31,352 nucleotides of DNA from positions 1 to 31,352 of the forward strand of contig CAJBAP010000145.1 in assembly GCA_903950295.1 (NCBI GenBank), read 5' to 3'. Shown in pieces: positions 14,978 to 22,322 of the stretch. This stretch comes from an uncultured Rhodocyclaceae bacterium (lineage in GTDB: Bacteria; Pseudomonadota; Gammaproteobacteria; Burkholderiales; Rhodocyclaceae). The notes beneath the pieces were generated by a model that searched no databases, had not been told where the DNA came from, and saw only the letters and a list, made by a program, of their open reading frames with translations. The stretch's first letter is position 1; every line of letters begins with the position of its first letter. A program made the translations under genes and the position numbers.

Positions 14978-16345
14978 TCAGAAATTGTGGGCGCCATGCG
15001 CACCCAGGCTGACCACGTATTGCAGCCAGAGTTGGTTATCGGTGGCATCCGGACGCGACTGGTCGCGCGCCAGTTGCAAACGCCAGCGCGAGAATTCGTC
15101 CGGCGAATAATCGACCATCACGGTGTTGCGCTTGGGCTTGTAGGCGGCAAGCAGCGGGAAGTCGGCCGGATTCAGCGTACCGCCAAGACTGACATTGCCG
15201 GAGTCGAGACGGTCGTAACGGTAGCCGGCGCGCCAGTGCGGCATGAATTGATAGACCGCCTGCGCATAAAAACCCGACTGGCGCGCAGCGTAGTCATCGA
15301 CAAGATTTGCGCCAGCGGTATCGAACGCCATATTGCCGGTTTCATTTCGACGGAAGTATTCGCCCTGGACAATCAGGTTGCGCTCCGCGCCATTGCCGTT
15401 TGGCGCCCATTTCCAGATGGCATCGGCGATCCAGGTCCGGCTGCGCCCGGAAAAAGCGTTGGTCACGGCAGTGCCGGTACTGCCGACATCCTCGTATTGC
15501 CGGTCGCGCGGCGAGGTGCTCAACAGCGACAGGCCGGCGCGCCAGCTGTTCGACACGCCCGCATCGCCGCCGACGTGGGCAAACAGCGCGCCGAGCGTGA
15601 CGCCGTTCTGGTTGCGGTCGGTCGAGGGGAAGGCGCCGCCGCTGGCGGCTTCCGCGCCGAGCTCGACCAGCAGGTCGGTCGGCGCAACCCATTTGAGCTG
15701 CGCGCCGTCGTTCTTCAACTGGCCGCCGAGCATGGCCTTGTAGGCCAGCGGCGCATCGGCAAAGTCCCAAGTATGCGCATGCTGTCCGTTCATGTAACCG
15801 ATGCCGGAGAGGAAGCGGCCGGCCTTGAGCGTTGCACCCTGCCCGAGGCCCAGCGTCCGGATGAAGGCTTCCTCGACTGTAGCACCACCTTCCGGGGCCA
15901 GAGCGAGCGTCAACTGGCCGCGCAGAGCAGGGCTGATGTTGGCGGCGATACCCAGTTCGGACTCGCCCAGCCCGAAGCTGCGACGGGGCGGGCCGACTTC
16001 GCCGCCGGTCGGCGCAAAGCCGCCGATAGCGTAGGTATTCGGATCCTGCGACAAACGGGTGTAAGTCCCCGCGAGGACGAGGGAAATTGCCGGATTGAAG
16101 GCGCTTTCACTGGCCGGCTTCTGGCTGGCGGCAACCGATGCCTGGCGTGCGGAGACTTCGGCATTGCCAGCTTTGGCTTCGGTCTGGACGAGGCGTGATT
16201 CCAGCGCGGCAATGCGCTGTTCATAGGCCTGTTTCATCTGCGCAATCTCCTCGCGCAAGGTTTTCAGGTCGGCATCCGACGCGGACGCAGGAAGGGAGGC
16301 CAGCACGCCGGAGGCGGCCAACACGATCAGGGATGAGCGGTTCAT
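14978..16345 (-). CDS. Porin-like outer-membrane protein of the zinc operon
   Basis: A 455-residue product from ATG 16345 (GGAG 7 bp upstream). A signal peptide ends at about residue 22 (LPASA). A short coiled coil (about 28-60, LREEIAQMKQAYEQRIAALE) follows, then alternating amphipathic strands with aromatic ends and a final LQYVVSLGAHGAHNF, typical of an outer-membrane beta-barrel of 16 or so strands. A coiled-coil start followed by a barrel is seen in phosphate-selective and DcaP-like porins. The gene is 11 bp before znuA, in the Zur-linked transcription unit, so a role in zinc passage across the outer membrane is a fair inference. No TonB box is evident. I cannot name a family with certainty. 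Confidence 0.75.
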   Translation of the reverse strand: MNRSSLIVLAASGVLASLPASASDADLKTLREEIAQMKQAYEQRIAALESRLVQTEAKAGNAEVSARQASVAASQKPASESAFNPAISLVLAGTYTRLSQDPNTYAIGGFAPTGGEVGPPRRSFGLGESELGIAANISPALRGQLTLALAPEGGATVEEAFIRTLGLGQGATLKAGRFLSGIGYMNGQHAHTWDFADAPLAYKAMLGGQLKNDGAQLKWVAPTDLLVELGAEAASGGAFPSTDRNQNGVTLGALFAHVGGDAGVSNSWRAGLSLLSTSPRDRQYEDVGSTGTAVTNAFSGRSRTWIADAIWKWAPNGNGAERNLIVQGEYFRRNETGNMAFDTAGANLVDDYAARQSGFYAQAVYQFMPHWRAGYRYDRLDSGNVSLGGTLNPADFPLLAAYKPKRNTVMVDYSPDEFSRWRLQLARDQSRPDATDNQLWLQYVVSLGAHGAHNF

Positions 16346-16407
16346 GCAATAACTCCAAGGCAAAATGGAACAACGCGCAGCCGTGAGGGCTGTGCGCATT
16401 GAAATGT

Positions 16408-16698
16408 TCAGCTTTGGATTATTGGCGGGGCGCGACTGCGGAACGGCAGGCGACGCGTAAAAGTCGGCGCTGGCGGGACGGCGAAATTGTTGCCGACGAC
16501 TGTCGCCGGTAGCACGACGGGTGACAACACGACCAGCGGCGGCGCTCCGTGGGTGCCCGCGAGTGCAAGGCATTCAATGCAGACTTCGCCATTTTCGCTG
16601 GCATCATCTTCGAACCCATGACCGATCCCGTGCGCCGCCAGCATGATCTGGGCGAACAGCAGTGCCGCAGCGAGCAGTCCGACACGCCAATAACGCAT
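16408..16698 (-). CDS. Small exported or membrane-anchored Cys/His protein, zur-linked
   Basis: A 96-residue product from ATG 16698, which overlaps the zur stop by 1 bp (TGATG). An N-terminal hydrophobic segment (about 5-22, VGLLAAALLFAQIMLA) is followed by AHGIGHGFEDD and a Cys-x-x-Cys pair in EVCIECLALAG. This resembles small DUF2946-like proteins often found beside metal-uptake genes; the assignment is tentative. The His/Cys cluster suggests metal contact. The C-terminal VPPAPTF is encoded by a perfect family-A repeat copy. The gap of 62 bp before the porin-like gene has no operator that I can see. Confidence 0.6.
   Translation of the reverse strand: MRYWRVGLLAAALLFAQIMLAAHGIGHGFEDDASENGEVCIECLALAGTHGAPPLVVLSPVVLPATVVGNNFAVPPAPTFTRRLPFRSRAPPIIQS
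16459..16482 (-). repeat. Family-A dispersed repeat, copy 4 (inside the small zur-linked gene)
   Basis: A perfect 24-bp match. It is read as AVPPAPTF, in the opposite orientation relative to its gene compared with the aroB and lysA copies. Confidence 0.85.
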
Positions 16699-17132
16699 CA
16701 CTGAGACACGCCAGTACGTGCGCATCCCGCGCAGGTGCCGCGCACATCGAACTCCACCTCGCCCAGCCGAAAACCACGTGGCAGCTTGGGCGGCGGCGGC
16801 GGCTCGGCCTTGAGGCAGAAAACCCCACCGCAATCGGTACAGCGGAAATGAATATGATTGGCGTGCTGCCGCCGCGCGCCAGTGGCGGAATAGCGGAACA
16901 CGCCGCGCGTATCCACCGCCTTGAGCGCCAAGCCACAGGCCACCAACGAATCGAGGATGCGATAAAGCGTCACGCGGTCGAGCGCGGTCGCACCATCGCC
17001 CGCCAGCAGGGCTTCGAGTTCACCATGGCAGAGCGGTTGCTGGGCCGTCTGTAGCGCGTCGAACACCCGCACCCGCCCAGGCGTCACCTTGACGCCGGCG
17101 GCACGGATGAGATCAGCAGAGGCAGAGGCCAT
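16698..17132 (-). CDS. zur: Fur-family zinc uptake regulator (Zur)
   Basis: A 144-residue product from ATG 17132. A winged-helix domain occupies about 5-80 (VTPGRVRVFDALQ, ALDRVTLYRILDSLVACGL). The metal and dimerisation domain has HANHIHFRCTDCGG and a final GTCAGCA, giving the two Cys-x-x-Cys pairs of the structural zinc site. A Pro-rich loop (EPPPPPKLPRG) is a small oddity. An upstream ATG at 17171 lies in the middle of the operator and would add a hydrophobic stretch, so it is rejected. It is the first gene leftward from the palindrome at 17160-17180, consistent with self-repression by zinc-loaded Zur. Confidence 0.88.
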   Translation of the reverse strand: MASASADLIRAAGVKVTPGRVRVFDALQTAQQPLCHGELEALLAGDGATALDRVTLYRILDSLVACGLALKAVDTRGVFRYSATGARRQHANHIHFRCTDCGGVFCLKAEPPPPPKLPRGFRLGEVEFDVRGTCAGCARTGVSQ

Positions 17133-17159
17133 GGATGAATGAAACCATAGTGCCACTAC

Positions 17160-17180
17160 AAATGCAACCATGTTGCATTT
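17160..17180. promoter_or_regulatory. Probable Zur operator (9-3-9 perfect inverted repeat)
   Basis: AAATGCAAC and GTTGCATTT flank a 3-bp centre. Both arms match perfectly over 9 bp. The site is between zur and the ZIP gene, 28 bp from the zur ATG and 45 bp from the ZIP ATG, so one dimer or dimer pair could cover both promoters. Size and symmetry fit Fur-family operators; assignment to Zur rests on the flanking genes. Confidence 0.8.
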
Positions 17181-17224
17181 GATGGATGTTTATGCTTCAA
17201 TGCCACCCCTTAAGATATTCCGTC

Positions 17225-18034
17225 ATGACCACCACACCACTTCTGTTCCAGATCATCCTTGCGTGCCTGCTCGGTGGCGTTCTCAGTGTCGCCGCCGCTG
17301 CGCTGGTGATGTTCGGCCTGCCGCGCAAGTGGTTGGGGTTGACCGTCAGCTTTTCCACCGGCCTGCTGCTGGCCACAGCCACCCTGCACCTCCTGCCCGA
17401 GGCGCTGGAAAGTGGGTTGACGCCGCATGAACTGTTTCCCTTGCTACTGGCCGGCATCCTCGGATTTTTCGCGCTGGAAAAATTCGCGCTGTGGCGCCAC
17501 GCTCACGGCGGGACCGGCGAAACCGACGCACATGGCGGCGACCAGCAGTGTGACGACCATACGCACGCACACCACCATCTGCAACATGGCGAGCATGGCG
17601 AAACATTGCTGATCCTGATCGGTGACGGCTTCCACAATTTCACCGACGGCCTGTTAATCGCTGCTGCATTTCTCGCCGACCCCGCCCTCGGCTGGGCGAC
17701 CACACTGGCGATCATTGCACACGAGGTGCCACAGGAGGCTGGGGACTTCGCCATCCTGCTGGCAGCGGGTTGGCAGCGCGGACGTGCATTGTTCTGGAAC
17801 GGAATCTCCAGCCTGGCTGCGGTCGGCGGCGGGGCGGTCGGTTATGTCGCTCTGGACAACGCACAGGACTGGATTCCGGTGATCATCACCATCGCGGCGT
17901 CGAGCTTCCTTTACATCGCCATCGCCGACCTGATGCCGCGCCTGAAACGCGAAACCCAGTCCGTCGGCTGGCATGGACTGCTGCTAGCTGCCGGCATCGT
18001 CGTGGTCTTTCTCGGCAGCGCGCATTCCCACTGA
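17225..18034 (+). CDS. ZIP family zinc transporter
   Basis: A 269-residue inner-membrane protein with about 8 hydrophobic segments. The intracellular loop is strongly His-rich (HTHAHHHLQHGEHGE). The two ZIP signatures in the core helices are HNFTDGLLIA and HEVPQEAGDF, whose His, Asp and Glu residues line the binuclear metal site in the family. It resembles GufA/ZIP-type importers; zinc is the likely substrate because it sits directly behind the Zur operator. The ATG at 17225 is chosen because an in-frame ATG at 17186 falls 6 bp after the operator. Neither has a strong ribosome site. First gene of a rightward unit of five. Confidence 0.9.
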   Translation: MTTTPLLFQIILACLLGGVLSVAAAALVMFGLPRKWLGLTVSFSTGLLLATATLHLLPEALESGLTPHELFPLLLAGILGFFALEKFALWRHAHGGTGETDAHGGDQQCDDHTHAHHHLQHGEHGETLLILIGDGFHNFTDGLLIAAAFLADPALGWATTLAIIAHEVPQEAGDFAILLAAGWQRGRALFWNGISSLAAVGGGAVGYVALDNAQDWIPVIITIAASSFLYIAIADLMPRLKRETQSVGWHGLLLAAGIVVVFLGSAHSH

Positions 18035-18059
18035 TTGCTTCCCTCTGCGGAGAACCCCC

Positions 18060-18554
18060 ATGTCCAGGTACCTGTTCATCGTCGCCACGATCGCACTCTT
18101 CTCTGGTGCAGCATATGCCGCCAAAGCGCATGTCCATGGTACGGGCAGCCTGGATGTCGTCATCGACCGTGGCCAAATCACCCTCTCCCTTGAACTACCG
18201 CTTGACGTCGCCGTCGGTTTCGAGCGCGCACCGAAGAGCGAAAACGAAAAAGCCGCGCTGGCCGCTACCGAGAAAACGCTCCATGATGCCGCCGCGCTTT
18301 TCATCCCGACGACCACCGCGAATTGCACGCCACAGTCGGTCAAAGTCGAGATGCCGAACTCCTCCGGCGGCGAACACGCCGACATCGATGCGACTTACAG
18401 CTTCAGTTGCGCCACTCCGGCGCAACTGAAATCTATCGAGACGACGATTTTCAAGCATTTCAAACGTCTCTACCGCCTCGAAACCCGGCGCGTTGGGCCA
18501 GGCAACCAGGGCGCAGCCCGCCTCTCCCCCAAGCAGCCAACACTGAGTTGGTAA
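18060..18554 (+). CDS. ZrgA-like DUF2796 periplasmic zinc protein
   Basis: A 164-residue product with a signal peptide ending near residue 20 (GAAYA), immediately followed by KAHVHGTGSLDVVIDRG. The AHVHG start of the mature chain is the hallmark of the DUF2796/ZrgA family, reported as zinc-regulated in Vibrio and as PA4063 in Pseudomonas. Two cysteines (NCTP and FSCATP) lie in the second half. GGAG sits 7 bp before the ATG. It probably binds zinc in the periplasm and hands it to the following ABC components. It starts 26 bp after the ZIP gene. Confidence 0.85.
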   Translation: MSRYLFIVATIALFSGAAYAAKAHVHGTGSLDVVIDRGQITLSLELPLDVAVGFERAPKSENEKAALAATEKTLHDAAALFIPTTTANCTPQSVKVEMPNSSGGEHADIDATYSFSCATPAQLKSIETTIFKHFKRLYRLETRRVGPGNQGAARLSPKQPTLSW

Positions 18555-18564
18555 ACCGGCACGC

Positions 18565-19263
18565 ATGAGCGGCAGCGCCATCCGCATCGCTGATCTGTTT
18601 TATCGCTGGCCAAGGCAGCCTCGATCCTGCCTGGAGATCCCGGCACTACGCATCGCCGCCGGCGAACATGTTTTCCTGCACGGCCCGAGCGGTAGCGGTA
18701 AAAGCACGCTGCTCGGTCTGCTCGGGGGCGTCGCCCTGCCCGAGCGCGGCAGCCTTGAAGTGCTCGGGCAGGCAATGACCACGCTCTCCGGCCGGGCGCG
18801 CGACCGCCTGCGCGCCGACAGCATCGGCTTCCTGTTCCAGCAATTCAACCTGCTGCCCTGGTTGCCCGCCATCGACAACGTGTTGTTGCCTTGCACCTTC
18901 TCAGCACGACGCCGGCAGCGCGCCGGTAACCCGCGGGAAGAAGCCGAGCGACTGCTGACCCACCTCGACTTGATGCCCGCGCTGTGGCGCCAACCGGCTG
19001 CCGAATTATCCGTCGGCCAGCAACAGCGCGTTGCGGCGGCCCGGGCCTTGATCGGCCGGCCGGAAATCCTTATCGCCGACGAACCCACCTCAGCGCTCGA
19101 CGCGCCGCGCCAGCAGATTTTCGTCGACCTGCTGTTGCGCGAGGCAACGGCAACCGACGCAACGCTGATCTTCGTCAGCCACGATGAACGCCTCGCGGCG
19201 CACTTCGATCGCAAGATTTCACTCGTCGACATCAACCGCGCAAGCAGTGAGGTGGCACCATGA
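18565..19263 (+). CDS. ABC transporter ATP-binding protein, MacB/LolD type, of the zinc cluster
   Basis: A 232-residue ATPase. Walker A is GPSGSGKST (about 40-48), the Q-loop lies in GFLFQQFNLLPW, the signature is LSVGQQQRVAAARAL, Walker B is ILIADEPTSALD and the switch His is in FVSHDERL. It belongs to the MacB/LolD class, which does not form classical ZnuC importers but works with FtsX-like permeases. It follows the DUF2796 gene by 10 bp. The DUF2796-ATPase-permease-DUF3299 order matches Pseudomonas PA4063-PA4066, which I recall as zinc-starvation induced. Confidence 0.92.
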   Translation: MSGSAIRIADLFYRWPRQPRSCLEIPALRIAAGEHVFLHGPSGSGKSTLLGLLGGVALPERGSLEVLGQAMTTLSGRARDRLRADSIGFLFQQFNLLPWLPAIDNVLLPCTFSARRRQRAGNPREEAERLLTHLDLMPALWRQPAAELSVGQQQRVAAARALIGRPEILIADEPTSALDAPRQQIFVDLLLREATATDATLIFVSHDERLAAHFDRKISLVDINRASSEVAP

Positions 19264-19273
19264 GGGCCGCCGC

Positions 19274-20533
19274 ATGAAAGCCATATTGCTGCTGGCACTG
19301 AAAAGCGCTTGGGCGCGCCGCCTCACGCTGGGCATCACGCTCTGCGCGATCGCGCTTTCCGCGGCGCTGTTGCTCGCCGTCGAACGCGTGCGTACCGATG
19401 CCCGGCATAGCTTCAGCCAATCCATCTCCGGTGTCGACCTCGTCATCGGCGCGCGTACCGGCAGCGTGCAATTGATGCTCTACGCCATATTCCATTCCGG
19501 CAACGCCACCAACAACCTGCGCTGGGAAAGCTACGAGGCGTTGTCCACGCATCCGGCAGTCGCTTGGGCCGTACCACTCTCGCTGGGCGACTCACATCGC
19601 GACTTCCCCGTACTCGGCACGACAGCGGCCTACTTTGAGCACTTCCGCTACGGCGAACAACAACCGCTTGCTTTTGCCGCCGGCCAGCTTTTTACAGGCA
19701 CCTTCGAAGCCGTGCTCGGCAGTGCGGTCGCCGCCGCACTCGGCGACCGCGTCGGCGACAAGATCACTCTCGCCCACGGCATGACAGAACTGGGAGCGGA
19801 ACATGCCGACAAACCCTTCACGGTCGTCGGCGTGCTCGCGCCCACCGGCACGCCCGTCGATCGCAGCGTGCATGTCAGCCTGGAAGCTATCACGGCCCTG
19901 CATCTCGACTGGGCCGGCGGCGCGCCTCTGCCCGGTCTGGTCATTCCTGCGGAACAGGTGAAGAAGTTTGACCTCCGGCCGAAAGAAATCACCGCCATGC
20001 TGATCGGGCTAAAAAACCGCAGCGAGGTTTTCCGCATGCAACGCCACATCAACACCTATCGTGGCGAACCATTGCTTGCCGTGATGCCCGGCGTTGCCCT
20101 GGACGAGCTGTGGCAAACCCTCGACATGGTCGAGCGCATCTTTCTGGCGCTCTCGGCCCTGGTCGTGATTGTCGGCCTCGCCGGCCTGGTGGCAACCCTG
20201 CTCGCCAGCCTCAATGAACGCCGCCGAGAGCTCGCCATATTGCGTGCGCTCGGAGCCAGCCCAGCAGAAATCTTCATCATGCTCACCCTCGAAGGACTGC
20301 TCGTCACCACACTTGGCGTGCTGCTCGGCTGTGCGCTACTCGCGGCGGGAATCTATTACGGCGCGCCCCTGTTGCAAGCGCATTTCGGCATCATCCTGCA
20401 ATGGCGCCTGCTTGCCCTCAATGAGTGGCTGCTTCTAGCGGCCATCCTCACCACCGGCCTCATTGCCAGCCTGGTGCCTGGTTGGCGCGCCTGGCGCATG
20501 TCGCTAGCCGATGGCCTTACCCCAAGAAACTGA
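19274..20533 (+). CDS. FtsX/MacB-type ABC permease of the zinc cluster
   Basis: A 419-residue inner-membrane protein. One membrane segment is near 14-34 (LTLGITLCAIALSAALLLAV), a large periplasmic domain occupies about 40-280, then three membrane segments with the FtsX signature ERRRELAILRALGASPAEI at about 315-333. The ATG at 19274 is 10 bp after the ATPase stop. The frame is open to 19184 inside the ATPase gene, but that is overlap only. Systems of this type usually act as mechanotransmission or extraction machines rather than channels, so how this one helps zinc supply is unclear. Confidence 0.9.
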   Translation: MKAILLLALKSAWARRLTLGITLCAIALSAALLLAVERVRTDARHSFSQSISGVDLVIGARTGSVQLMLYAIFHSGNATNNLRWESYEALSTHPAVAWAVPLSLGDSHRDFPVLGTTAAYFEHFRYGEQQPLAFAAGQLFTGTFEAVLGSAVAAALGDRVGDKITLAHGMTELGAEHADKPFTVVGVLAPTGTPVDRSVHVSLEAITALHLDWAGGAPLPGLVIPAEQVKKFDLRPKEITAMLIGLKNRSEVFRMQRHINTYRGEPLLAVMPGVALDELWQTLDMVERIFLALSALVVIVGLAGLVATLLASLNERRRELAILRALGASPAEIFIMLTLEGLLVTTLGVLLGCALLAAGIYYGAPLLQAHFGIILQWRLLALNEWLLLAAILTTGLIASLVPGWRAWRMSLADGLTPRN

Positions 20534-20541
20534 AGGTCCCC

Positions 20542-21069
20542 ATGAAATTTCTTGTCCGCATTCTGCTGCTCGCCTGGCTTACCACCACAGCAGCTTTCGC
20601 TGCCGACGCCTATCCCGAGATCAAGTGGGAAGCGCTGGTACCCAAGGGCTGGGACCCGGCCAGCGAATTCAAGAATCTTGATCTGTCGAAGCTGCAAGAT
20701 TCCGACCCGCGCGCCATGGAGGCACTCGATAAGATCAAGGCCGCCATGGACAACGCGCCGGCTGAACATGCGATGAACGGCAAGCAGGGTCGCATCGCGG
20801 GATTTGCCCTGCCGCTCGAGCGCAAGGGTGACAAGGTGGTCGAATTTCTCCTGGTGCCCTACTTCGGCGCCTGTATCCACACCCCCCCGCCACCGGCAAA
20901 CCAGACCATCCACGCCAAGTCGGCAAAGCCACTTTCTGGCGTACGCATGATGCAGGCAGTCTGGGCGTACGGCACGCTTTTCGTACAGCGCGGCGAGACG
21001 ACCTGGGGGGTGGCCGGGTACCGGTTCATGGTCGATAAAATCGCGCCCTACGAAGAGCCAAAACGGTAA
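20542..21069 (+). CDS. DUF3299 periplasmic protein of the zinc cluster
   Basis: A 175-residue product with a signal peptide ending at about residue 20 (TTAAFA). The family motif VPYFGACIHTPPPPANQ is at about 110-126, with one Cys and one His in it that could bind metal. The C-terminal GVAGYRFMVDKI segment is also typical. It starts 8 bp after the permease stop with AAGG just upstream. Function is unknown; co-occurrence with DUF2796 and the MacB-like ABC suggests a shared periplasmic metal task. The ATG at 20542 fits the signal peptide; the open frame upstream overlaps the permease. Confidence 0.85.
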   Translation: MKFLVRILLLAWLTTTAAFAADAYPEIKWEALVPKGWDPASEFKNLDLSKLQDSDPRAMEALDKIKAAMDNAPAEHAMNGKQGRIAGFALPLERKGDKVVEFLLVPYFGACIHTPPPPANQTIHAKSAKPLSGVRMMQAVWAYGTLFVQRGETTWGVAGYRFMVDKIAPYEEPKR

Positions 21070-21105
21070 TCGCGCCGCCACCGCGCTGACGGCGTGCCGG
21101 CTCAT

Positions 21106-21130
21106 GCCGTCCCGCCAGCGCCGACTTTTT
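21106..21130 (+). repeat. Family-A dispersed repeat, copy 5 (rlmI stop codon)
   Basis: A perfect 25-bp copy in the 59-bp gap between the convergent DUF3299 and rlmI genes. Its final two T bases form part of the rlmI stop codon (complement of 21129-21131). Confidence 0.85.
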
Positions 21131-22319
21131 ACTCGACCTGTAGTAGCAAACCCTTCAGATATTCCCCCTCGGGAAAGGCCAGATCGACGGGATGATCGGC
21201 ACTGCCCTGCAGGCGTTTGACGATACGTGCGGTGCGATGGCTGTCGAGCGCAGCACCGGCAACGATTTTCTGGAATAGCTCCAGCCCAATGCCGCCGGAA
21301 CAGGAATAGGTCATCAGGAAGCCACCCGGCGTGAGCAGTTTGCAGCCGAGCAAATTGATGTCCTTGTAAGCACGGCTGGCACGCTCGGCGTGGCTCGCGG
21401 AGGGAGCGAACTTGGGCGGGTCGAGAACGATGAGGTCGAAGCTCTCGCCGGCGGCTTTCAGTTTGCGCAGTTCGTCGAATACATTGGCGCAACGCCATTC
21501 GACGCGACCTGCATCGAGTTGCGGATTGAGCGCGAGGTTCGCTACCGCGCGGTCGAGTGCGGGCTGTGAGCTATCGAGGGAAAGCACGCTCAACGCCCCA
21601 CCGGCCAAAGCTTGCAACGAGAAGCCGCCCGTGTAGCAAAAACAGTTGAGGACGCGCTTGCCGGTCGATAGTGCGGCCAACTGCCGCCGATTGTCACGCT
21701 GGTCGAGGTAGAAGCCAGTCTTGTGGCCGGCAACGATGTCGACCGCCAACTTGACGCCATGCTCTTCGATGACGATTTCGCCGGCCGGTGCTTCACCGTG
21801 AATCCAGCCGGTGGCCGGCTCCAGCCCTTCAAGCCCGCGCACTTCGGAATCGGAACGCTCATAGACGCGCGCACAGCCCGTCGCCTTGACCAAAGCATCG
21901 GCGATGGCGGTACGCCATTTTTCCGCGCCGGCGCTGGTGAGTTGCACCACCACGGTATCGCCATATTGATCGGCAATCACACCGGGCAACCCATCGGACT
22001 CGGCGTGAATCAGTCGCAAACCTTGCTGTCCGGCGAGTTCAGGGAGCGCCGCGCGCCGTGCCACAGCCTCAGTTACGCGACGCTTGAAAAAGGCGTGGTC
22101 GATAGTCGTCGTGACGTCGAAACTCCAAACCCGTGCGCGAATTTTCGAGTGCGGGCTGTAAGCCGCCTTTGCCAACGGACGGCCATCGGCCGCCTGAACG
22201 GTGACGGTATCGCCCTGGCGCGCATTTCCTACCAGACGCGCCACGGCGGTATCGAACACCCACGGATGGTGACGGAACAAGGAACGGTCCTTGCCCGGGT
22301 GGAGGATCAATTCGGCCAT
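21129..22319 (-). CDS. rlmI: RlmI-like 23S rRNA (cytosine-C5) methyltransferase
   Basis: A 396-residue SAM-dependent RNA methyltransferase. An N-terminal PUA domain occupies about 1-75 (HPGKDRSLFRHHPWVF). The central EEHE-like linker is followed by the Rossmann domain: VLNCFCYTGGFSLQA (motif I, about 218-232), FDLIVLDPPKFAPS (motif IV) and MTYSCSGGIG with the catalytic Cys (motif VI). In E. coli the enzyme makes m5C1962 in 23S rRNA. It begins 3 bp after the sulP stop, suggesting co-transcription. Confidence 0.9.
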   Translation of the reverse strand: MAELILHPGKDRSLFRHHPWVFDTAVARLVGNARQGDTVTVQAADGRPLAKAAYSPHSKIRARVWSFDVTTTIDHAFFKRRVTEAVARRAALPELAGQQGLRLIHAESDGLPGVIADQYGDTVVVQLTSAGAEKWRTAIADALVKATGCARVYERSDSEVRGLEGLEPATGWIHGEAPAGEIVIEEHGVKLAVDIVAGHKTGFYLDQRDNRRQLAALSTGKRVLNCFCYTGGFSLQALAGGALSVLSLDSSQPALDRAVANLALNPQLDAGRVEWRCANVFDELRKLKAAGESFDLIVLDPPKFAPSASHAERASRAYKDINLLGCKLLTPGGFLMTYSCSGGIGLELFQKIVAGAALDSHRTARIVKRLQGSADHPVDLAFPEGEYLKGLLLQVE

Positions 22320-22322
22320 GGG

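Noticed and set aside
16346..16407. A second Zur operator before the porin-like gene
   Set aside because: No inverted repeat like the 17160-17180 site is present in this gap.
17133..17171. Upstream ATG for zur
   Set aside because: It lies in the centre of the operator palindrome and would add a hydrophobic stretch unlike Fur proteins.
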